Assembly: GCF_031323975.1 (NCBI RefSeq)
Contig: NZ_JAVIWS010000001.1
Coordinates: 2,914,001 to 2,978,000 of the forward strand
Direction of reading: 5' to 3'
Source: Escherichia ruysiae
Lineage (GTDB): Bacteria; Pseudomonadota; Gammaproteobacteria; Enterobacterales; Enterobacteriaceae
DNA: 64,000 bases
Position 1 is the stretch's first letter; the number at the start of each line of letters is the position of its first letter. Made by a program: the position numbers and the translations under genes. Positions 1-12,471 of this stretch are shown here, one piece after another. The notes under the pieces were generated by a model. That model was not told the origin of the DNA, made no database searches, and was given only the letters and a program-made list of their open reading frames with translations.

Positions 1-628
1 TAGTGGCGACCAGGCCAATAAGACAAGCGCAAATTGCCGTTAGCCCCAGGAATACATGGCCTGCAACATAATGCGCTGGAATATCTGCACTACGCAAAAG
101 CGCAACTGACCAGAGGAAACCAAAGAGAGTCAGAAGTAGTGGCACGGCAATTAAGCAATTACCAATAAACGAAGAATAAGCCTGAAGCGGAGTTCCATCG
201 CTTTTACTCCCTGCTGCGTTTTTCGGGATGAGCAGAAAATGCCCGGAAGATGCCGCGACGGTTGATACGCAGGCGGCAATCATCCCAACACCAAAAATAA
301 CGTGCCCGGCAACAAATTCATCCACCATCACATTATCGCTTGCCAGCAGAGACCATCCCCAAATCATCGTTGCAACGGAACCTGCATAACCAATAATAGG
401 AAATAGCGTGTTGTAGAATTTATTCACACCATGAGTTAACTGAGAGATGATAATAAATGCTGTAGTGAACAACGCCAGGCATATTGCAGAAAGAGAAATT
501 AAAACATGCCCTGCAACGAAATATTCACTTTGCCCAGAACCTGCTAATACAAAATCACCTAACGCGATGCATATTATACCCATTATCAAAGGGATTAATT
601 TAAACAACCATCCGATATATATGTTCAT
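1..628 (-). CDS. yhiM: YhiM inner membrane protein (DUF2776), 3' end outside window
   Basis: Reading the minus strand from the ATG at 628-626 gives 209 codons of a very hydrophobic protein that runs off the window; the family is about 350 residues long. It matches my memory of E. coli YhiM, an inner membrane protein linked to acid and low-osmolarity survival; its biochemical role is unknown. Several membrane segments are visible. A short motif of the form [acidic/His]-x-V-A-G-H-V recurs three times (first at about residues 36-42), suggesting internal duplication of a two-helix unit. The gene is transcribed away from yhiI. An in-frame ATG further upstream is not evident, so 628 is the likely start. 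Confidence 0.9.
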   Translation of the reverse strand, partial: MNIYIGWLFKLIPLIMGIICIALGDFVLAGSGQSEYFVAGHVLISLSAICLALFTTAFIIISQLTHGVNKFYNTLFPIIGYAGSVATMIWGWSLLASDNVMVDEFVAGHVIFGVGMIAACVSTVAASSGHFLLIPKNAAGSKSDGTPLQAYSSFIGNCLIAVPLLLTLFGFLWSVALLRSADIPAHYVAGHVFLGLTAICACLIGLVAT

Positions 629-1298
629 CTCAATCTCCATATGCGTTTCCGCTAATGTCAGAAAGCGTGTAAGTAGTATTTTTAGTCAATTAAATATAAC
701 AATGAGATACCACTAATTGTAAAAAGTAACTTTACTATAACCGGATTTATTGTTCTGAGTATTGAAATTTATAGGCGAGTTAATGCTGGCAAATAAATAT
801 TTATCCTACAGCTAATTCTGAATTAATATCTTTTCCTTATTTTTCATCGTTGCTTAAAACGCTGCTTTTTCTCATCCACCCTTTTTCGCAAAAATACCTT
901 ATTACCTTTCGTTAAGATATTTGTACACAAGAGAATAATAACGCTGTGTGATAGTCACCGTTCCTGTTAAGGATATTTTGGGTTAAAAACGTAATCGAAA
1001 TGTAGAACATCGTGATGTATCACAAGCTGATTGTAATCAAATAGACAACATGAATATAACTGTTAGTATTTAATTGATTTAACTTATGAGTATGCGTGTT
1101 TCATTTACGGCCAGGAATGCTGATGATGACAACATTACTACCCGTTTTCACTAAGCCTTCCCCGTTGGCGCTCATCTTGCGGCGCCCTGGTCGTATATGC
1201 CGTTTCCTTCTCATCCTGGATGGAAGAATTCGCTGAACATCGTTCGGCGGCTGCTGTAACACGCGTCGTTTACTTACAGGGATTATGGCGGGTCGATT
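629..1298. other. Long intergenic region between yhiM and yhiI
   Basis: These 670 bases separate the divergent genes yhiM and yhiI. The first 450 bases are AT-rich and hold no convincing gene. They contain short palindromes at 948-958, 1012-1023 and 1027-1040 that could be regulator sites. From about 1090 base composition becomes more gene-like and an open frame without a start runs into yhiI (listed separately). In K-12 this interval carries yhiJ and relatives; nothing resembling them is seen here. Confidence 0.6.
1027..1040. promoter_or_regulatory. FNR/CRP-like palindrome upstream of yhiI
   Basis: The sequence CTGAT-TGTA-ATCAA matches the FNR consensus TTGAT-N4-ATCAA at nine of ten fixed positions. 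It lies beside a perfect 12-base palindrome GTGATGTATCAC at 1012-1023. Both are about 260-290 bases before yhiI, which is far for direct activation of that start unless transcription begins near 1080. It could equally serve yhiM. The match is seen; the regulator is inferred. Confidence 0.3.
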
Positions 1299-1306
1299 AT
1301 GGATAA
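1130..1306 (+). pseudogene. Possible 3' remnant of a gene preceding yhiI
   Basis: This frame is open for 58 codons with protein-like composition (for example S-S-W-M-E-E-F-A-E-H-R-S) and stops at 1304-1306, overlapping the yhiI start by 8 bases as operon partners often do. It has no usable start codon. A different frame beginning with ATG at 1086 or 1092 is open to 1154, so a frameshift around 1130-1152 would join them into one short gene. I do not recognise the product. It may be the decayed end of a regulator or membrane gene that once headed the operon, or chance. Confidence 0.3.
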
Positions 1307-2366
1307 GATTAAGCGCCATCTGGCGTGGTGGGTTGTAGGGTTACTGGCGGTTGCTGCCGTCCTGGCGTGGTGGTTATTGCGTCCGGCAGGTGTACCGGAG
1401 GGTTTTGCCGTCAGTAATGGTCGCATTGAAGCGACGGAAGTGGATATCGCCAGTAAAATTGCCGGGCGTATCGACACCATTCTGGTGAAAGAGGGGCAGT
1501 TTGTCCGTGAAGGTGAAGTGCTGGCGAAGATGGACACTCGCGTGTTGCAGGAGCAGCGACTGGAAGCCATCGCGCAAATCAAAGAGGCGCAAAGTGCTGT
1601 TGCCGCCGCGCAGGCTTTGCTGGAACAGCGGCAAAGTGAAACTCGTGCCGCACAGTCACTGGTTAATCAACGCCAGGCCGAACTGGACTCCGTTGCCAAA
1701 CGTCATACGCGTTCCCGCTCGCTCGCCCATCGTGGAGCTATTTCTGCGCAACAACTGGATGACGACCGCGCCGCCGCCGAAAGCGCCCGTGCTGCGCTGG
1801 AATCGGCAAAAGCCCAGGTTTCGGCTTCTAAAGCCGCTATAGAAGCGGCTCGTACCAATATCATTCAGGCACAAACGCGTGTAGAAGCTGCGCAAGCCAC
1901 TGAACGGCGCATTGCCGCAGATATCGATGACAGTGAACTAAAAGCCCCGCGCGATGGGCGTGTGCAGTATCGGGTTGCTGAGCCAGGCGAAGTGCTGGCG
2001 GCAGGCGGTCGGGTGCTGAATATGGTCGATCTGAGCGACGTTTATATGACCTTCTTCCTGCCAACCGAACAGGCGGGCACACTGAAACTAGGCGGCGAAG
2101 CACGGCTGATCCTCGATGCCGCGCCAGATTTGCGTATTCCTGCGACCATCAGTTTTGTCGCCAGCGTCGCCCAGTTCACGCCAAAAACCGTCGAAACCAG
2201 CGATGAACGGCTGAAACTGATGTTCCGCGTCAAAGCGCGTATCCCACCGGAATTACTCCAGCAACATCTGGAATATGTCAAAACCGGTTTGCCGGGCGTG
2301 GCGTGGGTGCGGGTGAACGAAGAACGTCCGTGGCCTGAAGACCTGGTGGTGAGGTTGCCGCAATGA
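1299..2366 (+). CDS. yhiI: YhiI, HlyD-family membrane fusion protein
   Basis: This 355-residue protein is the periplasmic adaptor of an ABC exporter. Residues 9-27 form one N-terminal membrane anchor. A lipoyl-like half follows (about 45-75), then a long alanine- and glutamine-rich coiled-coil hairpin (about 80-205), then the second lipoyl half with the typical 'LKAPRDGRV' turn near 210 and a beta-barrel domain. The layout is that of HlyD/EmrA-type adaptors and closely parallels E. coli YbhG. The stop codon overlaps the rbbA start (ATGA at 2363-2366), so the two are translationally coupled. Substrate is unknown. Start 1299 gives the family length; its ribosome site is weak. Confidence 0.95.
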   Translation: MDKIKRHLAWWVVGLLAVAAVLAWWLLRPAGVPEGFAVSNGRIEATEVDIASKIAGRIDTILVKEGQFVREGEVLAKMDTRVLQEQRLEAIAQIKEAQSAVAAAQALLEQRQSETRAAQSLVNQRQAELDSVAKRHTRSRSLAHRGAISAQQLDDDRAAAESARAALESAKAQVSASKAAIEAARTNIIQAQTRVEAAQATERRIAADIDDSELKAPRDGRVQYRVAEPGEVLAAGGRVLNMVDLSDVYMTFFLPTEQAGTLKLGGEARLILDAAPDLRIPATISFVASVAQFTPKTVETSDERLKLMFRVKARIPPELLQQHLEYVKTGLPGVAWVRVNEERPWPEDLVVRLPQ

Positions 2367-5098
2367 CGCATCTGGAACTGGTTCCCGTTCCGCCTGTCGC
2401 GCAACTGGCGGGCGTGAGCCAGCATTATGGAAAAACCGTTGCGCTGAACAATATCACTCTCGATATTCCGGCACGCTGCATGGTCGGGCTGATTGGCCCG
2501 GACGGCGTCGGGAAGTCGAGTTTGTTATCGCTGATTTCCGGTGCCCGCGTCATTGAGCAGGGCAACGTGATCGTGCTGGGCGGCGATATGCGCGACCCGA
2601 AGCATCGCCGCGACGTCTGCCCGCGTATCGCCTGGATGCCGCAGGGGCTGGGCAAAAACCTCTACCACACCTTGTCGGTATATGAAAACGTCGATTTTTT
2701 CGCCCGCCTGTTCGGTCACGACAAAGCGGAGCGGGAAGTCCGAATTAATGAGCTGCTGACCAGCACCGGGTTAGCACCGTTTCGCGATCGTCCAGCGGGA
2801 AAGCTCTCCGGCGGGATGAAGCAAAAACTTGGACTATGCTGTGCGTTAATCCACGACCCGGAATTGTTGATTCTTGATGAGCCAACGACGGGGGTTGACC
2901 CGCTCTCTCGCGCTCAGTTCTGGGATCTCATCGACAGTATTCGCCAGCGGCAGAGCAATATGAGCGTGCTGGTCGCCACTGCCTATATGGAAGAGGCCGA
3001 ACGCTTCGACTGGCTGGTGGCGATGAATGCCGGAGAAGTGCTGGCGACCGGTAGCGCCGAAGAACTGCGTCAGCAAACGCAAAGCGCCACGCTGGAAGAA
3101 GCATTTATTAATCTGTTACCGCAAGCGCAACGCCAGGCGCATCAGGCGGTAGTGATCCCACCGTATCAACCTGAAAACGCAGAGATTGCCATCGAAGCGC
3201 GCGATCTGACCATGCGTTTTGGTTCCTTCGTTGCCGTTGATCACGTCAATTTCCGCATTCCACGCGGGGAGATTTTTGGCTTCCTCGGTTCGAACGGCTG
3301 CGGTAAATCCACCACCATGAAAATGCTTACTGGGCTGCTGCCCGCCAGCGAAGGTGAGGCGTGGCTGTTTGGGCAACCGGTTGATCCAAAAGATATCGAT
3401 ACTCGCCGTCGGGTGGGCTATATGTCGCAGGCGTTTTCGCTCTATAACGAACTCACCGTGCGGCAAAACCTGGAGTTACATGCTCGTTTGTTTCACATCC
3501 CGGAAGCGGAAATTCCTGCGCGAGTTGCTGAAATGAGCGAGCGTTTTAAGCTCAATGACGTTGAAGATGTGCTGCCGGAGTCATTGCCGCTCGGCATTCG
3601 CCAACGGCTTTCGCTGGCGGTGGCGGTGATTCATCGCCCGGAGATGTTAATCCTCGATGAGCCTACTTCTGGTGTCGATCCGGTGGCGAGGGATATGTTC
3701 TGGCAGTTGATGGTCGATCTCTCGCGCCAGGACAAAGTGACCATTTTCATCTCCACCCACTTTATGAACGAAGCGGAACGCTGCGACCGTATCTCGCTGA
3801 TGCACGCCGGAAAAGTGCTCGCCAGCGGTACACCGCAGGAACTGGTTGAGAAACGCGGAGCTGCCAGTCTGGAAGAGGCATTTATCGCCTATTTGCAGGA
3901 AGCGGCAGGGCAGAGCAACGAAGCCGAAGCGCCGCCCGTGATACACGACACCACCCACGCCCCGCGTCAGGGATTTAGCCTGCGCCGTCTGTTTAGCTAC
4001 AGCCGCCGCGAAGCACTGGAACTGCGCCGCGATCCGGTCCGTTCGACGCTGGCGCTGATGGGAACAGTGATCCTGATGCTGATAATGGGTTACGGCATCA
4101 GTATGGATGTTGAAAACCTGCGCTTTGCGGTGCTCGATCGCGACCAGACTGTCAGTAGCCAGGCGTGGACGCTCAATCTCTCCGGTTCCCGTTACTTTAT
4201 CGAACAACCACCGCTCACCAGTTATGACGAGCTGGATCGCCGGATGCGTGCGGGCGATATCACGGTGGCAATTGAGATCCCGCCCAATTTCGGGCGCGAT
4301 ATCGCGCGTGGTACGCCTGTGGAACTCGGCGTCTGGATCGACGGTGCGATGCCCAGCCGCGCCGAAACGGTAAAAGGTTACGTGCAGGCAATGCACCAGA
4401 GTTGGTTACAGGATGTGGCGAGCCGGCAATCGACGCCCGCCAGCCAAAGCGGACTGATGAATATTGAGACGCGCTATCGCTATAACCCGGACGTAAAAAG
4501 CCTGCCAGCGATTGTTCCGGCGGTGATCCCGCTTCTGCTGATGATGATCCCGTCAATGCTAAGCGCCCTTAGCGTGGTGCGGGAAAAAGAGTTGGGGTCG
4601 ATTATCAACCTTTACGTGACCCCCACCACGCGTAGCGAATTTTTGCTCGGCAAACAGCTACCGTACATCGCGCTGGGGATGCTGAACTTTTTCCTGCTCT
4701 GCGCCTTGTCGGTGTTTGTGTTTGGCGTGCCGCATAAAGGCAGCTTCCTGACGCTCACCCTGGCGGCGTTGCTGTATATCATCATTGCCACCGGAATGGG
4801 GCTGCTGATCTCCACTTTTATGAAGAGCCAGATTGCCGCCATTTTCGGTACGGCGATTATCACGTTGATTCCGGCGACGCAGTTTTCCGGGATGATCGAT
4901 CCGGTGGCATCGCTGGAAGGGCCGGGGCGTTGGATCGGCGAGGTTTACCCTACCAGTCATTTTCTGACTATCGCGCGCGGGACGTTTTCGAAGGCGCTGG
5001 ATCTGACGGACTTGTGGCAACTTTTTATCCCGCTGCTGATAGCCATACCGCTGGTGATGGGTTTAAGCATCCTGCTGCTGAAAAAACAGGAGGGATGA
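2363..5098 (+). CDS. rbbA: RbbA, fused ABC ATPase/permease (ribosome-associated ATPase)
   Basis: A 911-residue fusion of two ABC ATPase domains and one ABC-2-type membrane domain. The first Walker A (GPDGVGKSS) is near residue 45 with a normal signature LSGGMKQ and Walker B ILDEPTT; the second Walker A (GSNGCGKST) is near 309 but its signature is degenerate (LPLGIRQ). A membrane helix lies near 565-580, a periplasmic loop follows, and about six helices fill 710-905. Purified E. coli RbbA was reported to bind ribosomes and stimulate ATPase activity, yet the architecture is that of a drug-export half-transporter like YbhF+YbhS. With YhiI and YhhJ it forms a complete exporter. Confidence 0.95.
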   Translation: MTHLELVPVPPVAQLAGVSQHYGKTVALNNITLDIPARCMVGLIGPDGVGKSSLLSLISGARVIEQGNVIVLGGDMRDPKHRRDVCPRIAWMPQGLGKNLYHTLSVYENVDFFARLFGHDKAEREVRINELLTSTGLAPFRDRPAGKLSGGMKQKLGLCCALIHDPELLILDEPTTGVDPLSRAQFWDLIDSIRQRQSNMSVLVATAYMEEAERFDWLVAMNAGEVLATGSAEELRQQTQSATLEEAFINLLPQAQRQAHQAVVIPPYQPENAEIAIEARDLTMRFGSFVAVDHVNFRIPRGEIFGFLGSNGCGKSTTMKMLTGLLPASEGEAWLFGQPVDPKDIDTRRRVGYMSQAFSLYNELTVRQNLELHARLFHIPEAEIPARVAEMSERFKLNDVEDVLPESLPLGIRQRLSLAVAVIHRPEMLILDEPTSGVDPVARDMFWQLMVDLSRQDKVTIFISTHFMNEAERCDRISLMHAGKVLASGTPQELVEKRGAASLEEAFIAYLQEAAGQSNEAEAPPVIHDTTHAPRQGFSLRRLFSYSRREALELRRDPVRSTLALMGTVILMLIMGYGISMDVENLRFAVLDRDQTVSSQAWTLNLSGSRYFIEQPPLTSYDELDRRMRAGDITVAIEIPPNFGRDIARGTPVELGVWIDGAMPSRAETVKGYVQAMHQSWLQDVASRQSTPASQSGLMNIETRYRYNPDVKSLPAIVPAVIPLLLMMIPSMLSALSVVREKELGSIINLYVTPTTRSEFLLGKQLPYIALGMLNFFLLCALSVFVFGVPHKGSFLTLTLAALLYIIIATGMGLLISTFMKSQIAAIFGTAIITLIPATQFSGMIDPVASLEGPGRWIGEVYPTSHFLTIARGTFSKALDLTDLWQLFIPLLIAIPLVMGLSILLLKKQEG

Positions 5099-6222
5099 TG
5101 CGCCATTTACGCAATATTTTTAATCTGGGTATCAAAGAGTTGCGCAGCCTGCTTGGTGATAAAGCAATGCTGACGCTGATTATCTTCTCGTTTACGGTGT
5201 CGGTGTACTCGTCGGCAACCGTTACGCCAGGATCGTTGAACCTGGCGCCGATCGCCATTGCCGATATGGATCAATCGCAGTTGTCGAACCGGATCGTTAA
5301 CAGCTTCTACCGCCCGTGGTTTTTGCCGCCGGAGATGATCACTGCCGATGAGATGGATGCCGGACTGGACGCCGGGCGCTATACCTTTGCGGTAAATATT
5401 CCGCCTAATTTTCAGCGTGATGTCCTCGCCGGACGCCAGCCGGATATTCAGGTGAACGTCGATGCCACGCGCATGAGCCAGGCATTCACTGGCAACGGGT
5501 ATATCCAGAATATTATCAACGGTGAAGTGAACAGCTTTGTCGCGCGCTACCGTGATAACAGCGAACCGTTGGTATCGCTGGAAACCCGGATGCGCTTTAA
5601 CCCGAACCTCGATCCCGCGTGGTTTGGCGGGGTGATGGCGATCATCAACAACATTACCATGCTGGCGATTGTTTTGACCGGATCGGCGCTGATCCGCGAG
5701 CGTGAACACGGCACGGTGGAACATTTACTGGTGATGCCGATAACGCCGTTTGAGATCATGATGGCGAAGGTCTGGTCGATGGGGCTGGTGGTGCTGGTGG
5801 TATCGGGATTATCGCTGGTGCTGATGGTAAAAGGCGTGCTGGGCGTACCGATAGAAGGCTCGATCCCGCTGTTTATGCTTGGCGTGGCGCTCAGTCTGTT
5901 TGCCACCACGTCAATCGGCATTTTCATGGGGACGATAGCGCGCTCAATGCCGCAACTGGGGCTGCTGGTGATTCTGGTGCTGCTGCCGCTGCAAATGCTT
6001 TCCGGTGGTTCCACGCCGCGCGAAAGTATGCCGCAGATGGTGCAGGACATTATGCTGACCATGCCGACGACACACTTTGTCAGCCTCGCGCAGGCCATTC
6101 TCTATCGTGGTGCCGGATTTGAAATCGTCTGGCCGCAGTTCCTGACGCTGATGGCAATTGGCGGCGCGTTTTTCACCATCGCGCTGCTGCGATTCAGAAA
6201 GACGATTGGGACAATGGCGTAA
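5095..6222 (+). CDS. yhhJ: YhhJ, ABC-2 type membrane permease
   Basis: A 375-residue ABC-2 permease: one N-terminal helix (about 22-42), a large periplasmic loop, then five or six helices from about 180 to the end with the motif '[13 protein letters not shown]' typical of the family. It resembles the membrane half of RbbA and E. coli YbhR, so it is probably the second permease subunit of the YhiI-RbbA-YhhJ exporter. Two adjacent ATG codons (5095 and 5098) overlap the rbbA stop; the strong AGGAGG at 5088-5093 is better spaced for 5098, but 5095 gives the usual length. An upstream in-frame ATG at 4930 lies deep inside rbbA and is unlikely. Confidence 0.95.
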   Translation: MMRHLRNIFNLGIKELRSLLGDKAMLTLIIFSFTVSVYSSATVTPGSLNLAPIAIADMDQSQLSNRIVNSFYRPWFLPPEMITADEMDAGLDAGRYTFAVNIPPNFQRDVLAGRQPDIQVNVDATRMSQAFTGNGYIQNIINGEVNSFVARYRDNSEPLVSLETRMRFNPNLDPAWFGGVMAIINNITMLAIVLTGSALIREREHGTVEHLLVMPITPFEIMMAKVWSMGLVVLVVSGLSLVLMVKGVLGVPIEGSIPLFMLGVALSLFATTSIGIFMGTIARSMPQLGLLVILVLLPLQMLSGGSTPRESMPQMVQDIMLTMPTTHFVSLAQAILYRGAGFEIVWPQFLTLMAIGGAFFTIALLRFRKTIGTMA

Positions 6223-6233
6223 GGAAGGGAAAC

Positions 6234-6282
6234 TTGACTTCATATTGTGATGTCATACTATTGATGTCATAAAGTGAAGTCA
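6234..6282 (+). promoter_or_regulatory. Promoter and four-site operator of the hicAB-like pair
   Basis: A good sigma-70 promoter is visible: TTGACT at 6234-6239, a 16-base spacer, TACTAT at 6256-6261. Laid over it are four 8-base sites of the form TGAnnTCA: TGACTTCA at 6235, TGATGTCA at 6248 and 6262, TGAAGTCA at 6275, spaced 13, 14 and 13 bases. The outer two form an exact inverted repeat. HicB proteins with a ribbon-helix-helix domain usually repress their own operon, so these are probably HicB or HicAB binding sites. Confidence 0.7.
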
Positions 6283-6294
6283 TAAGGACATGCC

Positions 6295-6570
6295 ATGAGA
6301 ACACAGGTACAGGCTTTACGGAAGAAACAAAAAAATACATTGGATCAAATATTTAAATCTCCTGTTCCTCAAGGGATTAAGTGGTCTGATATAGAGTCAC
6401 TGGTTAAAGCATTAGGCGGAGAAATTAAGGAAGGAAGAGGCTCGCGTTGTAAGTTCATACTAAATATGAGCGTTGCGTGTTTCCATCGGCCTCATCCGTC
6501 GCCAGATACCGATAAAGGCGCTGTAGAAAGCGTGCGTGACTGGTTACTAAGTATAGGGGTAAAACCATGA
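6295..6570 (+). CDS. HicA-family mRNA interferase-like toxin
   Basis: A 91-residue protein with the HicA double-stranded-RNA-binding-like fold pattern: a helix (residues 28-42, 'WSDIESLVKALGG'), a central GS motif, beta strands, the segment HRPHP at 64-68 and a C-terminal helix. It is longer than minimal HicA (about 58) because of an N-terminal basic extension. The usual active-site histidine of the GSNH/GSHH motif is absent: here residues 49-54 read GSRCKF. HicA toxins cleave mRNA; activity of this variant is uncertain. It overlaps hicB by 4 bases (ATGA). The region is AT-richer than its neighbours and absent from K-12, so it was probably acquired. Confidence 0.85.
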   Translation: MRTQVQALRKKQKNTLDQIFKSPVPQGIKWSDIESLVKALGGEIKEGRGSRCKFILNMSVACFHRPHPSPDTDKGAVESVRDWLLSIGVKP

Positions 6571-6926
6571 TCAAACTGAAGACGCCAAATTCTATGGAGA
6601 TTGCCGGGCAACCTGCTGTAATTACCTATGTGCCAGAACTGAATGCATTTCGTGGCAAATTCCTGGGCTTGTCAGGTTATTGTGATTTTGTCTCTGACAG
6701 CATTCAGGGGCTGCAAAAAGAGGGGGAGCTTTCCCTGCGAGAGTATCTTGAGGATTGTAAAGCTGCGGGTATTGAGCCTTATGCGCGTACAGAAAAGATT
6801 AAGACCTTTACGTTACGCTATCCAGAATCGCTGAGTGAACGCCTTAATAATGCGGCTGCGCAGCAACAAGTCTCTGTTAATACCTATATTATTGAAACGC
6901 TGAATGAGCGTTTGAATCATTTATAA
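6567..6926 (+). CDS. HicB-family antitoxin with C-terminal ribbon-helix-helix domain
   Basis: A 119-residue antitoxin. The N-terminal part (about 10-65, with 'VITYVPELNAFRGKFLGLSG') is the degenerate RNase H-like HicB domain that blocks HicA. The C-terminal part (about 80-119, 'KTFTLRYPESLSERLNNAA') is an Arc/CopG-type ribbon-helix-helix DNA-binding domain for autorepression at the upstream TGAnnTCA sites. The start is fixed by the ATGA overlap with the toxin gene. The toxin-first order is normal for hicAB. The pair occupies the junction that carries rhsB in K-12. Confidence 0.85.
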   Translation: MIKLKTPNSMEIAGQPAVITYVPELNAFRGKFLGLSGYCDFVSDSIQGLQKEGELSLREYLEDCKAAGIEPYARTEKIKTFTLRYPESLSERLNNAAAQQQVSVNTYIIETLNERLNHL

Positions 6927-6980
6927 ATTTTAGCGGCGTTCATTACGCAGAACATCTGCCTTTACAGGATCTATCTATGC

Positions 6981-7013
6981 AACTGAACTTAATTTTATAA
7001 ATTAAGTTCAGTT
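6981..7013. terminator. Bidirectional hairpin between hicB and nikR
   Basis: Two perfect 15-base arms (AACTGAACTTAATTT at 6981-6995 and its complement at 6999-7013) are separated by three bases. The hairpin lies between two convergent genes and is followed by a T-rich stretch on the plus strand (7012-7025). It probably ends transcription from both hicAB and the nik operon. Confidence 0.65.
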
Positions 7014-7045
7014 AATATCTTTTCTTTCCGCGTTTCAGAAATAAC

Positions 7046-9849
<2,804 letters not shown>

Positions 9850-9853
<4 letters not shown>

Positions 9854-10794
9854 GCGTGTGCTCCTTCATGACGACGAATACGCGGGTCCAGCGCGGCGTT
9901 GAGTAAATCAACAATCAAATTACAGACCACAAAAACCACCACCATCATCAGCGTAAAGCATTGAATCACCGGATAGTCACGGTTAAAAATCGCCGACACC
10001 GCATAGCGTCCGACCCCCGGCCAGGCAAAGATGTTTTCGATAATCATCGTCCCGCCGATCAGTTCGCCGATGTGCATCCCCACGGCGGTGATCATCGGCA
10101 ACGAGGCATTGCGCAGGATGTGATGGCGTTCGGTCTGTTTAGCGTTAAGCCCGCGCAGCCGTGCCCAGGTCACGTGACGCTGACCGGCGACGTCGAGCAT
10201 ACTGGCGCGCAGCAGTCGCGCGTTAATCGCCAGCGACATAAAGGCGATGGAAACCGCCGGCAAAATGATGTGCTGCCAGCCGCCGTAGCCCATCGCGGGT
10301 AGCCATTGCAGATACACCGAAAACGCCATCACCAGTAAAAACGCCAGCCAGAAGTTAGGCATTGAGACGCCAAGAAACGCGATGAAACGCACGGCGAAAT
10401 CCGGCAGGCGGTCGCGATGGCGCGCCGCCCAGATACCGAGCGGCACGGAAGTGAGCAGAATTAACACCAGCGCGGCACCTGCAAGTTCCAGCGTGGCGGG
10501 CAGGAAGTTCAGCATATCGTCGAGCACCGGGCGTTGGCTGGCGAATGAGATACCAAAGTCAAGATGCAGCGCCTTCCACAACCAGGTGCCGTACTGGACG
10601 TACAGCGGCTGATCCAGTCCCAGCATGGTGCGGGTAGAGGCCAGCATCTCCGGCGTCGGCGGCAGGTTAGACAGACGCAAATAGTCGAGCGCCGGGTCGC
10701 CGGTACCGAGGCGCAGCATCAGAAAAATGATCACCGAGGCGGCGAGCACCATCGGGATCAGCAGCAGAAAGCGGCGTAATACGTAACGCAACAT
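9850..10794 (-). CDS. nikB: NikB, nickel ABC transporter permease
   Basis: A 314-residue permease of the DppB/OppB class: an N-terminal helix starting directly after the Met ('[19 protein letters not shown]'), a periplasmic region, then five helices ending in '[14 protein letters not shown]'. It forms the nickel channel with NikC. The start codon shares one base with the nikA stop (TAATG), so nikA and nikB are coupled. Confidence 0.97.
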
Positions 10795-12368
10795 TAAGGT
10801 TTCACCGGTTTAATCTGTTCGAACGGAATTTCGGTGGCGATCGGCGCGTAGGGGATGTTACCCAGATCCGGTTTTGATACCACCATCATTGAGATGTAAC
10901 TGATAGGCAGATAAACCGCCTCGTCATGCAGACGGGTCAGAATGTCGCGATACAGCGCCTGACGTTGCGTTTCGTCATGGGTCGCCAGCACTTCGCCGAT
11001 CTCTTTATCAATCAGCGGCTTGTCGGCTAATCCTTGCTGTGCCTGGAAGTCAGCGTGCGACGGTACGCGCATTGAACTCAGGAAGGCGTGTGGATCGTAT
11101 GGCGCGCCCCAGGTGCGGTGGAAAATCATGCCAAAACGACCGTCACGCTGACGAGCATAGATACTGCTCTCTTCTTCGCCAATCAGCGAGACATCTGCGC
11201 CAATCTGGCGCATATCAGCCTGAATGATTTCCGCCATCGATTTGCTTAACGCATCGGTGCCGATGAACGAAAGTTCAATGCGCAGCGGCTGACCATTTTT
11301 CTCGCGGATGTCTTTGCCCGCAGGCAGCGTCCAACCGGCTTTTTCCAGCAACGCTTTCGCTTTTTGCGGATCGTACTGGCGTGGCTTCAGGCCGAGATTA
11401 GCGTAGGGCACAGAAGGGGCAAACAGGGTGTCGGCGACCTGCTGGGTGCCATATAACGCGTTATCAATCAGCGATTTTTTGTTTACCGCGTAATTAAGAG
11501 CTTCACGTACTGCCAGCTCGTTGGTGGGGGCTTTGGCGGTATTGAGCGCCAGCATCACGGTTTCGATCGGCTGTGACAGTTGGGTGTGGTAAGCCGGGTT
11601 CTGGCTAAAGCGGGCGAAGGTATCGAGCGGTAATAACCCTTCGTTTCCGTACAGCAGGTCGATATCGCCAGTTTCAAACGCCACCGCGCGGGTAGTCGGG
11701 TCCGGGATCACGTTAAAGGTGATCTTTTTAATCGCCGGCTTTTCGCCCCAGTAGTTTTCGTTACGGACGAAGACATCGTACTGATTCAGTTTCGATTCCT
11801 GCAAAACCCACGGCCCGGTGCCAATTGGCGCTTTAATCCCGTTCATGGTTTCATGGTTTTTAAACTGCGAGGGGGCGATAAAGCGGAAAGGGCGGGGCAG
11901 AGCCAGTTCTTGCAGGAAAGGATAGTAGGCGCTTTTCAGGGTGATTTGCAGCTCCGTTTTACTGAGTGCTTTAACATCAACAATCTGGTTTGCCAGCTCC
12001 AGCCAGGCGTGACGTTGGCGGTTATCGAGCACTGCGCGGAAGTTTTCTGCCGCCGCCTCGGCATCGAACGGTTCACCGTTGGAGAATTTCACGTCATCAC
12101 GCAGGGTGAAGGTCCAGGTTTTACCATCTTCCGAATGGATCCAGCTTTTTGCCAGCCACGGCATCACCGAACCATCTGCCTGGTATTTCACCAGCGGTTC
12201 ATAAACCATGCTCTGGGCGAACATCTGGTTAGGCGTGTAAAGGTGCGGGTTTAGTGGCCCGACATTCACCGGCCAGGCGGTGGTGATTTCATCTGGCGCG
12301 GCAGCATGGACGATAAAAGACGCACAAGCCAGCAGCGCAAATAGAGTGCGGTGGAGTGTGGAGAACAT
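10794..12368 (-). CDS. nikA: NikA, periplasmic nickel-binding protein
   Basis: A 524-residue solute-binding protein (dipeptide-binding fold). The first 22 residues form a Sec signal peptide ending '[11 protein letters not shown]'. The mature part carries family motifs such as '[19 protein letters not shown]'. NikA captures nickel, known to be held through small carboxylate chelators, and feeds NikBC. The ATG at 12368 gives the family length and an intact signal peptide. The frame stays open to 12548, but a start there would bury the signal peptide under 60 residues encoded by an intergenic repeat. The leader upstream carries four 81-base repeats. Confidence 0.97.
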   Translation of the reverse strand: MFSTLHRTLFALLACASFIVHAAAPDEITTAWPVNVGPLNPHLYTPNQMFAQSMVYEPLVKYQADGSVMPWLAKSWIHSEDGKTWTFTLRDDVKFSNGEPFDAEAAAENFRAVLDNRQRHAWLELANQIVDVKALSKTELQITLKSAYYPFLQELALPRPFRFIAPSQFKNHETMNGIKAPIGTGPWVLQESKLNQYDVFVRNENYWGEKPAIKKITFNVIPDPTTRAVAFETGDIDLLYGNEGLLPLDTFARFSQNPAYHTQLSQPIETVMLALNTAKAPTNELAVREALNYAVNKKSLIDNALYGTQQVADTLFAPSVPYANLGLKPRQYDPQKAKALLEKAGWTLPAGKDIREKNGQPLRIELSFIGTDALSKSMAEIIQADMRQIGADVSLIGEEESSIYARQRDGRFGMIFHRTWGAPYDPHAFLSSMRVPSHADFQAQQGLADKPLIDKEIGEVLATHDETQRQALYRDILTRLHDEAVYLPISYISMMVVSKPDLGNIPYAPIATEIPFEQIKPVKP

Positions 12369-12471
12369 AGTAGCCCCAATGGATAAATAGTTGGCGAAAT
12401 AAGTATGGCGACGATTCGCTATGTTGAAATCTGGTAGTGACTCTGCATATGCGGCCTGGGTGCGGCCTGTT

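Noticed and set aside
629..1085. Promoterless small genes in the AT-rich yhiM-yhiI gap
   Set aside because: Only short frames with poor composition and no ribosome sites were seen.
4930..5094. Longer YhhJ starting 55 codons upstream inside rbbA
   Set aside because: The extension is out-of-frame rbbA sequence, and the ATGA junction with AGGAGG at 5088-5093 explains the start.
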